Positions 25,727-34,894 of a stretch of 64,000 nt of DNA are shown here, piece by piece. The notes beneath the pieces are model-generated. The model worked only from the letters and a program-made list of their open reading frames with translations, made no database searches and was not told the origin of the DNA. Positions within the stretch are counted from its first letter, which is position 1, and the number at the start of each line of letters is the position of its first letter. Made by a program: the position numbers and the translations under genes. The DNA is from Dokdonella_A sp044227025 (GTDB lineage: Bacteria; Pseudomonadota; Gammaproteobacteria; Xanthomonadales; Rhodanobacteraceae). The stretch spans positions 124,001 to 188,000 of the forward strand of contig NZ_JBGAFX010000007.1 of NCBI RefSeq assembly GCF_044227025.1, written 5' to 3'.

Positions 25727-26581
25727 GTGACGGACGTGCAGCCGAAACGCGGGCGCCTGTGGATCGTGGCGACGCCGATCGGCAATCTCGATGATCTTTC
25801 GCCGCGCGCGCGCGACGTGTTGCGCGCGGTCGCGCTGGTCGCGGCGGAGGACACGCGCCACAGCGCGCCACTGCTCGCGCATGCGGGCAGTCGCGCACGC
25901 ACGCTCGCGCTGCACGAGCACAACGAACGCGAGCAGGCTGAGCGCATCGTCGAGCGCCTGCTCGCCGGCGACGACGTTGCGCTGGTGTCCGATGCCGGCA
26001 CGCCACTGATCAGCGATCCCGGATTTCGCCTCGTTCGCGCCGCGCGCGAAGCCGGCTGCGAGGTATCCCCTGTGCCCGGTCCGTGTGCCGCGATCGCCGC
26101 ACTGTCGGTGGCCGGATTGCCAAGCGACCGCTTCGCGTTCGAGGGTTTCCTGCCGGCGAAGGGCTCCGCGCGCCGCGAGCGGCTGCAGGCACTCGCAGCG
26201 GAGCCGCGCAGCCTGATCTTCTACGAATCGAGCCATCGCATCGTCGAATCGCTGCTCGACATGGTGGCGGTGTTCGGTGCGACGCGCGAGGCCGCGCTCG
26301 CGCGCGAACTGACAAAGCTGTTCGAGACGATCATCGCGGCGCCGCTCGGTGTCGTGCACGCGCGCGTGGTGGCCGATGCGAACCAGCAGCGCGGCGAATT
26401 CGTCGTCATCGTCGCCGGTGCACAAGGCGATGACGCGGACGCGCAACTCGCCGAAGGGCGTCGCGTGTTCGCGCTGTTGCGCGAGGAGTTGCCGCCGGCG
26501 CGTGCGGCGAAGTTGGCGGCGGCGATCAGCGGTGCGCCGCGCAAACTGCTTTATGCCGAACGCAGTGACGAGCGCTCCTGA
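25727..26581 (+). CDS. rsmI: 16S rRNA (cytidine1402-2'-O)-methyltransferase
   Basis: 284-aa SAM-dependent methyltransferase of the tetrapyrrole-methylase fold that modifies C1402 in the ribosomal P site. Motifs: LWIVATPIGNLDDLSPRA, AAEDTRHSAPLL, ALVSDAGTPLISDPGFRLV and VPGPCAAIAALSVAGLPSDRF. The start is GTG at 25727, 7 bp after AAGGAG. Next to rnpB and upstream of the dcw cluster. Confidence 0.96.
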   Translation: MTDVQPKRGRLWIVATPIGNLDDLSPRARDVLRAVALVAAEDTRHSAPLLAHAGSRARTLALHEHNEREQAERIVERLLAGDDVALVSDAGTPLISDPGFRLVRAAREAGCEVSPVPGPCAAIAALSVAGLPSDRFAFEGFLPAKGSARRERLQALAAEPRSLIFYESSHRIVESLLDMVAVFGATREAALARELTKLFETIIAAPLGVVHARVVADANQQRGEFVVIVAGAQGDDADAQLAEGRRVFALLREELPPARAAKLAAAISGAPRKLLYAERSDERS

Positions 26582-26687
26582 CCCGCCTCCCCGTTCGCAC
26601 CGAGTGCAGCGAGCGAAGTCGAAACGACTGCGATCACCGCACGCCGTTACGCTCGTTTCCGCAGGCGCGTCCTGTTACGCTGCGCGA

Positions 26688-27034
26688 GGGAGCCGGCCAG
26701 GCAGCCGCGTCGCGCTTTGCGCGCCGAGGAAAGTCCGGGCTCCATAGGGCAGGGTGCCAGGTAACGCCTGGGCGGCGTGAGCCGACGGAAAGTGCAACAG
26801 AGAGAAGACCGCCGATGGCCCGCAAGGGATCAGGCAAGGGTGAAACGGTGCGGTAAGAGCGCACCGCGAGTCTGGCAACAGACCGGCACGGCAAACCCCA
26901 CCTGGAGCAAGGCCGAATAGGGGAACCATGACGCGGCCCGCGTCGTTCCCGGGTTGGCTGCTCGAGCCCTGCGGCGACGCAGGGCCTAGAGGAATGGCTG
27001 CTCACGACAGAACCCGGCTTATCGGCCGGCTCCC
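26688..27034 (+). ncRNA. rnpB: RNase P RNA (class A)
   Basis: The catalytic RNA of RNase P, which matures tRNA 5' ends. Recognised by GAGGAAAGTCCGGGCTCC near the 5' end, the AGGGTGCCAGGTAACGCC and GAAAGTGCAACAGAGAG segments, and AGAGGAATGGCTGCTCACGA with ACAGAACCCGGCTTATCG near the 3' end. The P1 helix is a perfect pairing of GGGAGCCGGCC (26688-26698) with GGCCGGCTCCC (27024-27034), which fixes both ends within a few bases. The length, about 347 nt, is normal. Confidence 0.97.
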
Positions 27035-27044
27035 CCTCGTTCTG

Positions 27045-27076
27045 CTGCAATGCCGGTCGCGCGACCGGCATTGCAG
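27045..27076. terminator. Perfect 32-nt palindrome after rnpB
   Basis: CTGCAATGCCGGTCGC (27045-27060) is followed immediately by its exact reverse complement (27061-27076). The resulting 16-bp stem starts 10 nt after the rnpB P1 helix and would halt or protect the RNA 3' end. No U-tract follows, so it is not a textbook intrinsic terminator; it could also be a dispersed repeat. Confidence 0.55.
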
Positions 27077-27425
27077 CGCGCGTCGTGTGCGCAAGCGTCG
27101 GCGCTCCCCTGGTGGTCGCGGACGAATTTCCCGCCGTTGCAGCGAAAGTTGCTGCGCCGCCCGAGCAGACGCGCGATTGCGGTCGTAGCCCACCATGTGG
27201 GGCCTGCCGAGTCCTCGCCTTGCGTCGAGACCCGTCGCGACCAGGGAGCTCCTGCGAGCCGGAGCCACGAAAACCCTCGATGCCTTGCAGCCCTGAAGCC
27301 TCAAGACCAACACCATCAATGTGTTGAAGAAGGTTCCTCAAGACACTTATCAAAACCGTTCGGTTCGGCAACCGCGCAAAGATCACAAATCATTGCGGCG
27401 CCAGCGTTTTTTTCCCGTTTTTTCC
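27077..27425. other. Spacer between rnpB palindrome and mraZ promoter, no gene seen
   Basis: About 350 bp with no convincing open frame or ribosome site on either strand. The distal part (27330-27425) is unusually AT-rich for this genome, with a run of seven T (27405-27411) and another of six T before the mraZ promoter. The upstream half is ordinary GC-rich sequence. Confidence 0.5.
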
Positions 27426-27454
27426 TTGACACATCCCAGCGTGCCGCCTAATGT
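27426..27454 (+). promoter_or_regulatory. mraZ (dcw cluster) promoter
   Basis: A consensus TTGACA (27426-27431) is separated by exactly 17 bp from TAATGT (27449-27454). It is the best sigma-70 promoter seen in the window and sits 36 bp before mraZ. The first MraZ box overlaps the -10. Confidence 0.8.
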
Positions 27455-27487
27455 GGGTTCAAGTGGTTTTTTGTGGTGGGAAGTGGT
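27453..27487 (+). promoter_or_regulatory. MraZ operator: four phased GTGGK boxes
   Basis: GTGGG at 27453 and GTGGT at 27463, 27473 and 27483 recur with exact 10-bp spacing, one helical turn, ending 2 bp before the mraZ ATG. MraZ of other bacteria binds such TGGGN/GTGG direct repeats through its doughnut-shaped oligomer. The array covers the start of transcription and the ribosome site, implying autorepression of the dcw operon. Confidence 0.85.
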
Positions 27488-27489
27488 CG

Positions 27490-27933
27490 ATGTTTCAGGG
27501 CGAAACCGCCGTCACGCTGGACGACAAGGGCCGGGTAGCCATCCCGGCGGCCCATCGCGACCTTGTCGCGAAATCCGGCAATCGCCTCGTGGTCACCTAC
27601 AACCCGTTCGAGCATGGATGCCTGTGGCTGTTTCCGCAGGCCGAGTGGGAGCGCGTGCGTGACGTCGTGAACGGGCTGTCGTCGATGGTGGCCGTGCATC
27701 GCAACCTGCAGCGCAAGCTGGTCGGTGCGGCGGCGGCGCTGGAGCCGGACGCAAACGGTCGCATCCAGCTGCCGGCGAGCATGCGCAGCCAGAGCGCGCT
27801 GGAAAAACGCGCGGTCCTGCTCGGCATGGGCAACAAGCTCGAGCTGTGGAGCGAGCAGGCGCACCTTGCCACGATCCGCGAAACGATCGGTGAGGCGCAG
27901 ATCACGGAGGACATGCTCGAGCTGACGCTGTGA
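27490..27933 (+). CDS. mraZ: Transcriptional regulator MraZ
   Basis: 147-aa DNA-binding protein made of two SpoVT/AbrB-like halves, each with a DxxxR motif: LDDKGRVAIP (10-19) and PDANGRIQLP (about 89-98). Represses its own operon and hence the division cluster. The ATG at 27490 begins the conserved MFQGETAVTLDDKGR; an in-frame ATG at 27451 lies in the promoter -10 and is unlikely to be used. First gene of the dcw operon. Confidence 0.96.
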   Translation: MFQGETAVTLDDKGRVAIPAAHRDLVAKSGNRLVVTYNPFEHGCLWLFPQAEWERVRDVVNGLSSMVAVHRNLQRKLVGAAAALEPDANGRIQLPASMRSQSALEKRAVLLGMGNKLELWSEQAHLATIRETIGEAQITEDMLELTL

Positions 27934-27946
27934 CGGGCGCGCAGCG

Positions 27947-28873
27947 ATGAGCGCCGCGCCGCTGCGACATGTGCCGGTGATGTTGGAGGAAGTCCTGGAG
28001 GGGCTGCGTGTTCGACCCGAAGGGCGGTATTTGGACGGCACGTTCGGGCGCGGCGGTCACGCGCGCGAGGTGTTGCGGCGGTTGGGACCGGACGGTCGCC
28101 TGCTGCTGATGGATCGCGATCCGCAGGCGATCGCGAGCGCACAGGCGGAATTCGCGGCGGATGCGCGCGTCGGCATTCTCCACTCGAATTTCGCCGCAAT
28201 GGCGGCCTGGCCGGAAGCGGCCGCGGGACTGGATGGCGTGTTGCTCGATCTTGGCGTGTCGTCGCCGCAACTGGACGATCCGCAACGCGGCTTCAGCTTC
28301 CAGGGAGACGGTCCGCTGGACATGCGCATGGATCCGACGCGTGGAACGAGTGCCGCGCAGTGGTTGGCGGTCGCGGACGAAAGGGAGATCGCCGACGTGT
28401 TGTGGCGGCTTGGCGAGGAAAGGATGAGTCGACGCATCGCACGGGCAATCATCGAGGTTCGACAGGAACGGCCGCTTGCGACCACGCGCGAGCTCGCCGA
28501 CCTCGCCACCCACGCGATCGGTCGTCATCGCGAACGCCACAAGCATCCCGCGACGCGCACGTTCCAGGCGCTGCGCATCCACGTCAATGACGAGCTTGGT
28601 GCGCTGCGCGACGGCCTCGATGCCGCGGTGGCCTGTCTCAAGCCTGGCGCGCGCCTCGCGGTCATCAGTTTCCATTCGCTCGAAGACCGCGCGGTGAAGC
28701 AGTTCATCCGCGGCGAAGTCGCGCGGCCGGTGCGTCGCGGTCTGCCGCAGCCGGAAGCTGCGCCCTCCGCAATGATCGCGATCGGGCGCGCGCAGTTCGC
28801 CACCGACGAAGAAACCGCGGCGAATCCGCGCGCACGCAGCGCGGTGCTGCGCATTGCGGAAAAACGCGCATGA
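27947..28873 (+). CDS. rsmH: 16S rRNA (cytosine1402-N4)-methyltransferase
   Basis: 308-aa SAM-dependent methyltransferase modifying C1402 at N4, the base whose ribose RsmI methylates. It begins with HVPVMLEEVLEGL and contains DGTFGRGGHAREVL, LLMDRDPQAI, GVLLDLGVSSPQLDDPQRGFSF and AVISFHSLEDRAVKQF. It lies 13 bp after mraZ and its stop overlaps ftsL by 4 bp. Confidence 0.97.
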   Translation: MSAAPLRHVPVMLEEVLEGLRVRPEGRYLDGTFGRGGHAREVLRRLGPDGRLLLMDRDPQAIASAQAEFAADARVGILHSNFAAMAAWPEAAAGLDGVLLDLGVSSPQLDDPQRGFSFQGDGPLDMRMDPTRGTSAAQWLAVADEREIADVLWRLGEERMSRRIARAIIEVRQERPLATTRELADLATHAIGRHRERHKHPATRTFQALRIHVNDELGALRDGLDAAVACLKPGARLAVISFHSLEDRAVKQFIRGEVARPVRRGLPQPEAAPSAMIAIGRAQFATDEETAANPRARSAVLRIAEKRA

Positions 28874-29139
28874 GCCTGCGCTCCCTCGCCCTCGCGGTAC
28901 TGCTGGCGGCAACGATCGCGAGCGCGATCGGCGTCGTCTACGCGCGCCAGCAGAGCCGACTGGCCTTCGTCGAGTTGAGCCGCCTCGGCAATGAGCGCGA
29001 CAACCTCAATTTCGAATTCGGCCGCCTGCAACTCGAACAGGCGACCTGGGCCGAGAACAACCGTATCGATCAGATCGCGCGCGGCCGCCTCGGCATGGTC
29101 TCGCCGGGACCTGCGGAAACGATGGTGATCAAGCGGTGA
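28870..29139 (+). CDS. ftsL: Cell division protein FtsL
   Basis: 89-aa bitopic membrane protein with one N-terminal transmembrane segment (about 4-24) and a periplasmic coiled coil (about 28-70), the length and topology of FtsL. It forms the FtsQLB complex that activates FtsWI. Identification rests on position between rsmH and ftsI as well as topology. It overlaps rsmH (ATGA) and ftsI (GTGA). Confidence 0.92.
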   Translation: MSLRSLALAVLLAATIASAIGVVYARQQSRLAFVELSRLGNERDNLNFEFGRLQLEQATWAENNRIDQIARGRLGMVSPGPAETMVIKR

Positions 29140-30905
29140 ACGCGCGCACGAAACCGGCCAACACGCGCACGCGGCTGTATGTCGTGCTGGCCGTGCTCGG
29201 CCTCGCTTCGAGCGCGCTGGTCGTGCGTGCGGTCGACCTGCAGGTCGTGCGCAAGGATTTCTATCAGGAGCAGGGCGACGCGCGCTATCTGCGTGACATC
29301 GACATCCCGGTCTCGCGTGGCACGATCTTCGACCGCAATGGCGAGCCGCTTGCGGTGTCGACGCCGGTGGAGTCGATCTGGGCGAACCCGATGGAACTGC
29401 TCGAGCACGCCGAGCGTATCCCGGATCTGGCCAAGGCGACCGGTCTCGACGAGGATTCGTTGAAGGAGCGTCTCGTGGAGCGCTCCGACAAGGAGTTCTA
29501 CTACATCAAGCGCCACCTCAATCCCGACGACGCGCAGGCGGTGCTCGATCTCGGCATTCCGGGCGTTTCGAGCCAGCGCGAGTTCCGCCGCTACTATCCC
29601 AGCGGCGAAGTCATCGGCCACGTGCTCGGCTTCACCAATATCGACGACGCAGGCCAGGAAGGGCTGGAGCTCGCGTTCGACCAATGGCTGGCCGGCGAGA
29701 AGGGCATCAAGCGCGTGATCCGCGACCGCCTCGGCCACGAGGTCGAGAATGTCGAGCTGGTGCGCGAGGCAAAGCCGGGCCGCGATCTCACGATTTCGAT
29801 CGACCGGCGCATCCAGTACCTGGCCTACCGCGAGCTCAAGGCCGCGCTGGTCGAGCACCGCGCGTCGTCCGGTTCGATGGTGATCCTCGATGTGCCGACC
29901 GGCGAGATCCTCGCCATGGTCAACCAGCCGTCGTTCAATCCTAACGCGCGCGGCAACGTCGACCCGGCGTATCGGCGCAATCGCGCCGCGACCGACGTGG
30001 TCGAGCCGGGATCGACGATGAAGGCGTTCACGATCTCCGCCGCGCTCGAGACCGGCAAGTGGAAGCCGCACACGCCGATCGACACCTCGCCTGGTACCTA
30101 CACGCTGTACGGTCACACCATCAGCGATGTGCACAACAAGGGCCTGATCGACGTCACCGGCGTCATCACCTATTCCAGCAACGTCGGTGCCGCGAAGATC
30201 GCCGCGACGCTGGGGCGCGACGAAATGTACGATGTGTTCCATCGCTTCGGCTTCGGCGAAGTGACCGGTTGCGGCTTCCCGGGCGAATCGCCGGGCAACC
30301 TGCCGATCGCGAAGAACTGGGGACCGGTCGAGCAGGCGACGATCGCGTACGGCTACGGCCTCAGCGTGACGCCGTTGCAGCTTGCGCAAGGCTACGCTGC
30401 GCTCGCCAACGATGGCCGCCTGCGCGCGCCGACGTTCGTCAAGGGTGCGCAGGCGCAGGATCGCGCGGTGATCGATCCGCAGATCGCCGCGACCCTGCGC
30501 GGGATGCTGGAGACCGTCGTGCGTCCGCCCGGTGGCGGCGTCAAGGCCGCGATCACCAACTACCGCGTTGCCGGCAAGACCGGCACCTCGCGCACCGCGA
30601 TCGGCGGTGGCTACCAGAAGAAATACATCTCGCTGTTCGCCGGCATGGTGCCTGCGAGCGAGCCGCGGCTGGTCGGAGTGGTCGTGATCCACGATCCGCA
30701 GGGCGCCTACTACGGCGCGCTGGTTTCCGCCCCGGTCTTCAGCAAGGTCATGGACGGTGCGCTGCGCCTGCTCGACGTGCCGCCCGACGATGTCCAGAAC
30801 TGGTACACCGCGACGCCCGATTCCGGGCCCACCGTACGCACCGGACGGCGGGCGCCCGATGGCGCGCAAGCTGAGCCGGACTACTCGGAGGGTGTGCCGG
30901 AATGA
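29136..30905 (+). CDS. ftsI: Peptidoglycan transpeptidase FtsI (PBP3)
   Basis: 589-aa septal class-B penicillin-binding protein with one N-terminal membrane anchor (about 14-34), a dimerisation/pedestal domain starting RYLRDIDIPVSRGTIFDRNG, and a transpeptidase domain with STMK (S293-K296), SSN (347-349) and KTGT (481-484). It cross-links septal peptidoglycan with FtsW. The start is GTG at 29136 (4-bp overlap with ftsL). The C-terminal tail beyond residue 560 is proline- and glycine-rich. Confidence 0.97.
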   Translation: MNARTKPANTRTRLYVVLAVLGLASSALVVRAVDLQVVRKDFYQEQGDARYLRDIDIPVSRGTIFDRNGEPLAVSTPVESIWANPMELLEHAERIPDLAKATGLDEDSLKERLVERSDKEFYYIKRHLNPDDAQAVLDLGIPGVSSQREFRRYYPSGEVIGHVLGFTNIDDAGQEGLELAFDQWLAGEKGIKRVIRDRLGHEVENVELVREAKPGRDLTISIDRRIQYLAYRELKAALVEHRASSGSMVILDVPTGEILAMVNQPSFNPNARGNVDPAYRRNRAATDVVEPGSTMKAFTISAALETGKWKPHTPIDTSPGTYTLYGHTISDVHNKGLIDVTGVITYSSNVGAAKIAATLGRDEMYDVFHRFGFGEVTGCGFPGESPGNLPIAKNWGPVEQATIAYGYGLSVTPLQLAQGYAALANDGRLRAPTFVKGAQAQDRAVIDPQIAATLRGMLETVVRPPGGGVKAAITNYRVAGKTGTSRTAIGGGYQKKYISLFAGMVPASEPRLVGVVVIHDPQGAYYGALVSAPVFSKVMDGALRLLDVPPDDVQNWYTATPDSGPTVRTGRRAPDGAQAEPDYSEGVPE

Positions 30906-32401
30906 ACCAGCGAAGCATGTGCGTGCGCGAATTGTTGCAGGGTCGGGCCGACGCCGGCGCGAGCGGCGACATCGTCGTGCGCGGCCTGGCCCTCGATTCA
31001 CGCCGCGTCGTTGCCGACGACGCGTTCGTTGCCCTTGCCGGTGCGCATGCGCACGGCATCACGTTTGCCCCGGCGGCGTCGGCGCGTGGCGCAGCGGTGG
31101 TCCTGGCCGACACGGCAGGCATCGCAGCGTCCGCGTCCGACGTGCGCCACCCTGACGGCGCGCCGGTGATCTGGATCGACGGGCTGCGCGAACAGGTCGG
31201 CGCGATCGCATCGCGCTTCTTCGGCGAGCCTTCGCAAGCCCTGCATGTGGTCGGCGTCACCGGCACCAATGGCAAGACCTCGACCGTGCAACTGCTGGCG
31301 CAGGCGCTGCAGCAGGCTGGGCATCGTGCAGCGACGATCGGCACGCTCGGCGCGGGGCTGCACGGCGCGATTCGCGCGGGCGAGCGCACCACGCCGGATG
31401 CGATCGCCGTGCATGGATTGCTGGCGGAATTCCGCGACGAGGGCGCGAGCCATGTTGCGATGGAAGTGTCCTCCCACGCGCTCGACCAGGGCCGCGTCAA
31501 TGCGGTCGCGTTCGAGCTCGCGGTGTTCACCAACCTGACCCGCGACCACCTCGACTACCACGGCACGATGGCCGAGTACGGCGCGGCCAAGCAGCGCCTG
31601 TTCGCGTGGCCCGAACTCGGGGCGGCGATCATCAACGTCGACGATGCGTTCGGGCGTGTGCTGGTGGCGACGCTCGCCGCGGGCGTCGAATGCGTAGGCT
31701 ACGGCGTCGAACGCGACGATGCGGACGTCGTCGCGCGCGCGGTCGAAACGCGCGCATCCGGCCTGCATTTCCGCCTCGTCACGCCGTGGGGCGAAGGAGA
31801 TGTCGCGACCCGCCTGCTCGGGCGGTTCAACGTGTCGAACCTGCTAGCGGTCGCCGCCTGCCTCGGCCGTCTCGGACTTTCCTTCGACGCGATCCGCGCC
31901 GCGCTCGCCGTGCTCGATCCGGTCGCCGGTCGCATGAGCCGGCTCGGTGGCGAAGGCGCGCAGCCGCTCGTCGTGGTCGACTACGCGCATACGCCGGATG
32001 CGCTCGAACAGGCGCTCACCAGCCTGCGCGCGCATTGCAGCGGGCGCCTGGTCTGCGTATTCGGTTGTGGTGGCGAGCGCGACGCGGGCAAGCGCCCGCA
32101 GATGGGCGCGATCGCCGAGTCGCTCGCCGATCGCATCCTCGTCACCGACGACAATCCGCGTGGCGAGGATGGCGACCTGATCGTCGAGCAGATCGTCGCC
32201 GGTCTGCGGTTTCCACAGCGCGCGACGATCGAGCGCGACCGCGCCGCCGCGATTGCGCTCGCCATTGCATCGGCCCGGCCCGGCGACGTGGTGCTGGTCG
32301 CGGGCAAGGGCCATGAGCCTTACCAGGAAGTCGCCGGCATGCGCGTTCCGTTCGACGATTTCGACGTTGCGCGGCATGCGCTGGAGGCCCGCCCATGCTG
32401 A
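30902..32401 (+). CDS. murE: UDP-MurNAc-tripeptide synthetase MurE (meso-DAP adding)
   Basis: 499-aa cytoplasmic Mur ligase adding the third stem residue to UDP-MurNAc-L-Ala-D-Glu. ATP motif GVTGTNGKTST, the central HLDYHGTMAEYGAAK, and the specificity motif DNPRGED, whose DNPR signature indicates meso-diaminopimelate. The start overlaps the ftsI stop (ATGA). Confidence 0.97.
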   Translation: MNQRSMCVRELLQGRADAGASGDIVVRGLALDSRRVVADDAFVALAGAHAHGITFAPAASARGAAVVLADTAGIAASASDVRHPDGAPVIWIDGLREQVGAIASRFFGEPSQALHVVGVTGTNGKTSTVQLLAQALQQAGHRAATIGTLGAGLHGAIRAGERTTPDAIAVHGLLAEFRDEGASHVAMEVSSHALDQGRVNAVAFELAVFTNLTRDHLDYHGTMAEYGAAKQRLFAWPELGAAIINVDDAFGRVLVATLAAGVECVGYGVERDDADVVARAVETRASGLHFRLVTPWGEGDVATRLLGRFNVSNLLAVAACLGRLGLSFDAIRAALAVLDPVAGRMSRLGGEGAQPLVVVDYAHTPDALEQALTSLRAHCSGRLVCVFGCGGERDAGKRPQMGAIAESLADRILVTDDNPRGEDGDLIVEQIVAGLRFPQRATIERDRAAAIALAIASARPGDVVLVAGKGHEPYQEVAGMRVPFDDFDVARHALEARPC

Positions 32402-33771
32402 ACCTGCGCCTCGCCGACGTTGCACGCTGGACCGGTGGTCGCCTGCAGGGCGATGACATCGCGTTCGATGCGGTATCGATCGACAGTCGCTCGCCCGCAG
32501 CGGGCGCGCTGTTCGTCGCCTTGCGCGGCGAGCGCCACGACGCGCACGACTACGCCGACGCCGCGCGCGCGAACGGCGCTGTGGCGCTGCTGGTCGAGCG
32601 CGCGTTGCCGCTCGACGTGCCGCAGGTGGTCGTCGCCGACACGCTGGTGGCGCTCGGCGAAATCGCACGCATGCTGCGCACGCGCAGCCATGCGCGCGTG
32701 ATCGGCATCACCGGCTCGAACGGCAAGACCACGGTCAAGACGCTGCTCGCCTCGATCCTCGCGCGCCACGGCCGCACCCACGTCAATGCCGGCAACCTCA
32801 ACAACGAAGTCGGCCTGCCGCTGACCCTGTTGGCGATGCCGGCCGACACCGAGTACGCGGTGGTCGAGATGGGCGCCGGCAAGCCGGGCGACATCGCCTA
32901 CCTCGCGCGCATCGCGCGGCCGAATGTCGCGCTGGTCAACAATGTCGCCGCCGCGCATCTGGAACGCATGGGCTCGCTGCAGGGCGTGGCCGAAACCAAG
33001 GGCGCGATCTACCGCGCGCTGCCCAACGACGGCGTCGCGGTGATCAACGCGGACGATGCGTTCGCCGACTACTTCACCCTGCTCGCGGGCACGCGCCGCA
33101 CACTGCGGTTCGGCCTGCTGCGGCGCGCCGATGTCAGCGCGAACCTCGAGCTCGACGCCGGCAACGACGGCTGCTTCCGCCTGCTCGCGCCGGCCGGCGC
33201 GGCGGAAATCGCGCTGCCGCTGCGTGGCCGCCACAACGTGATGAATGCGCTGGCCGCGAGTGCGCTCGCGCTCGCGCTCGGCGTGCCGCTGGCCACGATC
33301 AAGGCCGGCCTCGAAGCCGCGCCGGTGGTCGATGGCCGGCTCGCGCGCCAGCTGCATGCATCAGGCGCGATCGTCATCGACGACAGCTACAACGCCAATC
33401 CCGGTTCGTTCGCCGCGGCAATCGCGACGCTCGCGGCCGAACCCGGCGAACGCGTGCTGGTGATGGGCGACATGGCCGAACTCGGCACCGATGCGGAGCG
33501 CCTGCATGCGGACATAGGTGCGCTTGCCAAGCGCAGCGGCATCCAGCGCCTGCGCGCGGTCGGCCGGCTCAGTCGCGCCGCGGTCGAAGCCTTCGGTGGC
33601 GGCGCGCAGCACTTCGCCGAACAGGCGCAGCTGGTCGAAGCCTTGCGCGCGGAACTGCGCGCCGGCGTTGTTTTGCTGGTCAAGGGTTCGCGCTCGTCGG
33701 CGATGGAGCGCGTCGTCAAGGCGTTGCACGGCGATGCAGACGGCAACGGAGGCGAACGTCATGCTGCTTGA
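32395..33771 (+). CDS. murF: UDP-MurNAc-tripeptide:D-Ala-D-Ala ligase MurF
   Basis: 458-aa Mur ligase that adds D-Ala-D-Ala to complete the pentapeptide precursor. ATP motif GITGSNGKTTVKTLLASIL, then AGNLNNEVGLPLTLL and IDDSYNANPGSFAAAI. It overlaps murE by 7 bp and runs 11 bp into mraY, a tightly packed arrangement typical of the cluster. Confidence 0.97.
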   Translation: MLNLRLADVARWTGGRLQGDDIAFDAVSIDSRSPAAGALFVALRGERHDAHDYADAARANGAVALLVERALPLDVPQVVVADTLVALGEIARMLRTRSHARVIGITGSNGKTTVKTLLASILARHGRTHVNAGNLNNEVGLPLTLLAMPADTEYAVVEMGAGKPGDIAYLARIARPNVALVNNVAAAHLERMGSLQGVAETKGAIYRALPNDGVAVINADDAFADYFTLLAGTRRTLRFGLLRRADVSANLELDAGNDGCFRLLAPAGAAEIALPLRGRHNVMNALAASALALALGVPLATIKAGLEAAPVVDGRLARQLHASGAIVIDDSYNANPGSFAAAIATLAAEPGERVLVMGDMAELGTDAERLHADIGALAKRSGIQRLRAVGRLSRAAVEAFGGGAQHFAEQAQLVEALRAELRAGVVLLVKGSRSSAMERVVKALHGDADGNGGERHAA

Positions 33772-34894
33772 GCTCGCCGAGCTGCTGAAGGGATGGATCA
33801 GCGGATTCCACCTGTTCCAGTACCTGACGTTCCGCGCGATCATGGGCACGCTGACCGCGCTGGCGGTGTCGCTGCTGGCCGGGCCCGCAATCATCCGCAA
33901 GCTGGCCGCGCTGAAGGCCGGCCAGGTCATTCGCAGCGATGGTCCGCAGTCGCATCTGAGCAAGGCCGGCACGCCGACCATGGGTGGCGTGCTCATCATC
34001 GCCTCGGTCGCGGTCTCGACCCTGCTGTGGGCGGACCTGCGCAATCGTTACGTCTGGCTCGTGCTTGGCGTCACGATCGCGTTCGGCGCGATCGGTTTCT
34101 ACGACGACTACAAGAAGCTGGTGCTCAAGGACAGCCGCGGCCTCGCCGCGCGCTGGAAGTACTTCTGGCAATCGGTGTTCGGTCTCGGCGTCGCGCTGTA
34201 CCTCTATTTCAGCGCCGACACGCCGGCGGCGACCACGTTCTACCTGCCACTGATCAAGCACGTGCAGGTCCCGCTCGGGCATGCCGCCACGCTGATGGCG
34301 GCGTCGCCCTGGTTGAGCGGCCTCGGCGCCGTGGTGTTCATCGGACTCGCGTATTTCATCGTGGTCGGTTTCTCGAATGCGGTGAACCTCACCGATGGCC
34401 TCGACGGACTCGCGATCATGCCGAGCGTGCTGGTATCGACCGCGCTTGGCGTGTTCGCCTATCTCGCCGGCAACAAGGTGTTCTCCGAGTATCTGGGCAT
34501 CCCTGCGATTCCCGGCGCGGGAGAATTGGCGATCTTCTGCAGTGCGCTCGGTGGTGCCGGTCTCGGTTTCCTCTGGTTCAACACCTATCCGGCGCAGGTG
34601 TTCATGGGAGACATCGGTGCGCTGGCGATCGGCGCGGCGCTCGGTTGTGTCGCCGTGATCGTGCGGCAGGAAGTCGTGCTGCTGATCATGGGCGGCGTGT
34701 TCGTGATGGAAACGGTGTCGGTGATGTTGCAGGTCGCGAGCTTCAAGCTGACCGGCAAGCGCATCTTCCGGATGGCGCCGATCCACCACCACTTCGAACT
34801 CAAGGGCTGGCCGGAGCCGCGCGTGATCGTGCGTTTCTGGATCATCAGCGTGGTGCTGGTGCTGATCGGCCTCGCCACGTTGAAGGTGCGCTGA
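33761..34894 (+). CDS. mraY: Phospho-MurNAc-pentapeptide translocase MraY
   Basis: 377-aa integral membrane enzyme of about ten segments that transfers phospho-MurNAc-pentapeptide to undecaprenyl phosphate, forming lipid I. Motifs: KAGTPTMGGVLI, the acidic GFYDDYKKL, NAVNLTDGLDGLA and FRMAPIHHHFELKGWPE (HHH). The ATG at 33761 begins MLLELAELLKGW; it overlaps murF by 11 bp. Confidence 0.97.
   Translation: MLLELAELLKGWISGFHLFQYLTFRAIMGTLTALAVSLLAGPAIIRKLAALKAGQVIRSDGPQSHLSKAGTPTMGGVLIIASVAVSTLLWADLRNRYVWLVLGVTIAFGAIGFYDDYKKLVLKDSRGLAARWKYFWQSVFGLGVALYLYFSADTPAATTFYLPLIKHVQVPLGHAATLMAASPWLSGLGAVVFIGLAYFIVVGFSNAVNLTDGLDGLAIMPSVLVSTALGVFAYLAGNKVFSEYLGIPAIPGAGELAIFCSALGGAGLGFLWFNTYPAQVFMGDIGALAIGAALGCVAVIVRQEVVLLIMGGVFVMETVSVMLQVASFKLTGKRIFRMAPIHHHFELKGWPEPRVIVRFWIISVVLVLIGLATLKVR

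Noticed and set aside
26640..26690. GTTACGCT direct repeat as rnpB promoter
   Set aside because: Two copies 27 bp apart (26646 and 26673) are suggestive, but neither has a matching -35, so I did not list a promoter.
27451..27489. Upstream ATG extending MraZ by 13 codons
   Set aside because: This ATG overlaps the promoter -10 and the MraZ boxes, and the extension is absent from the conserved MFQGE start.
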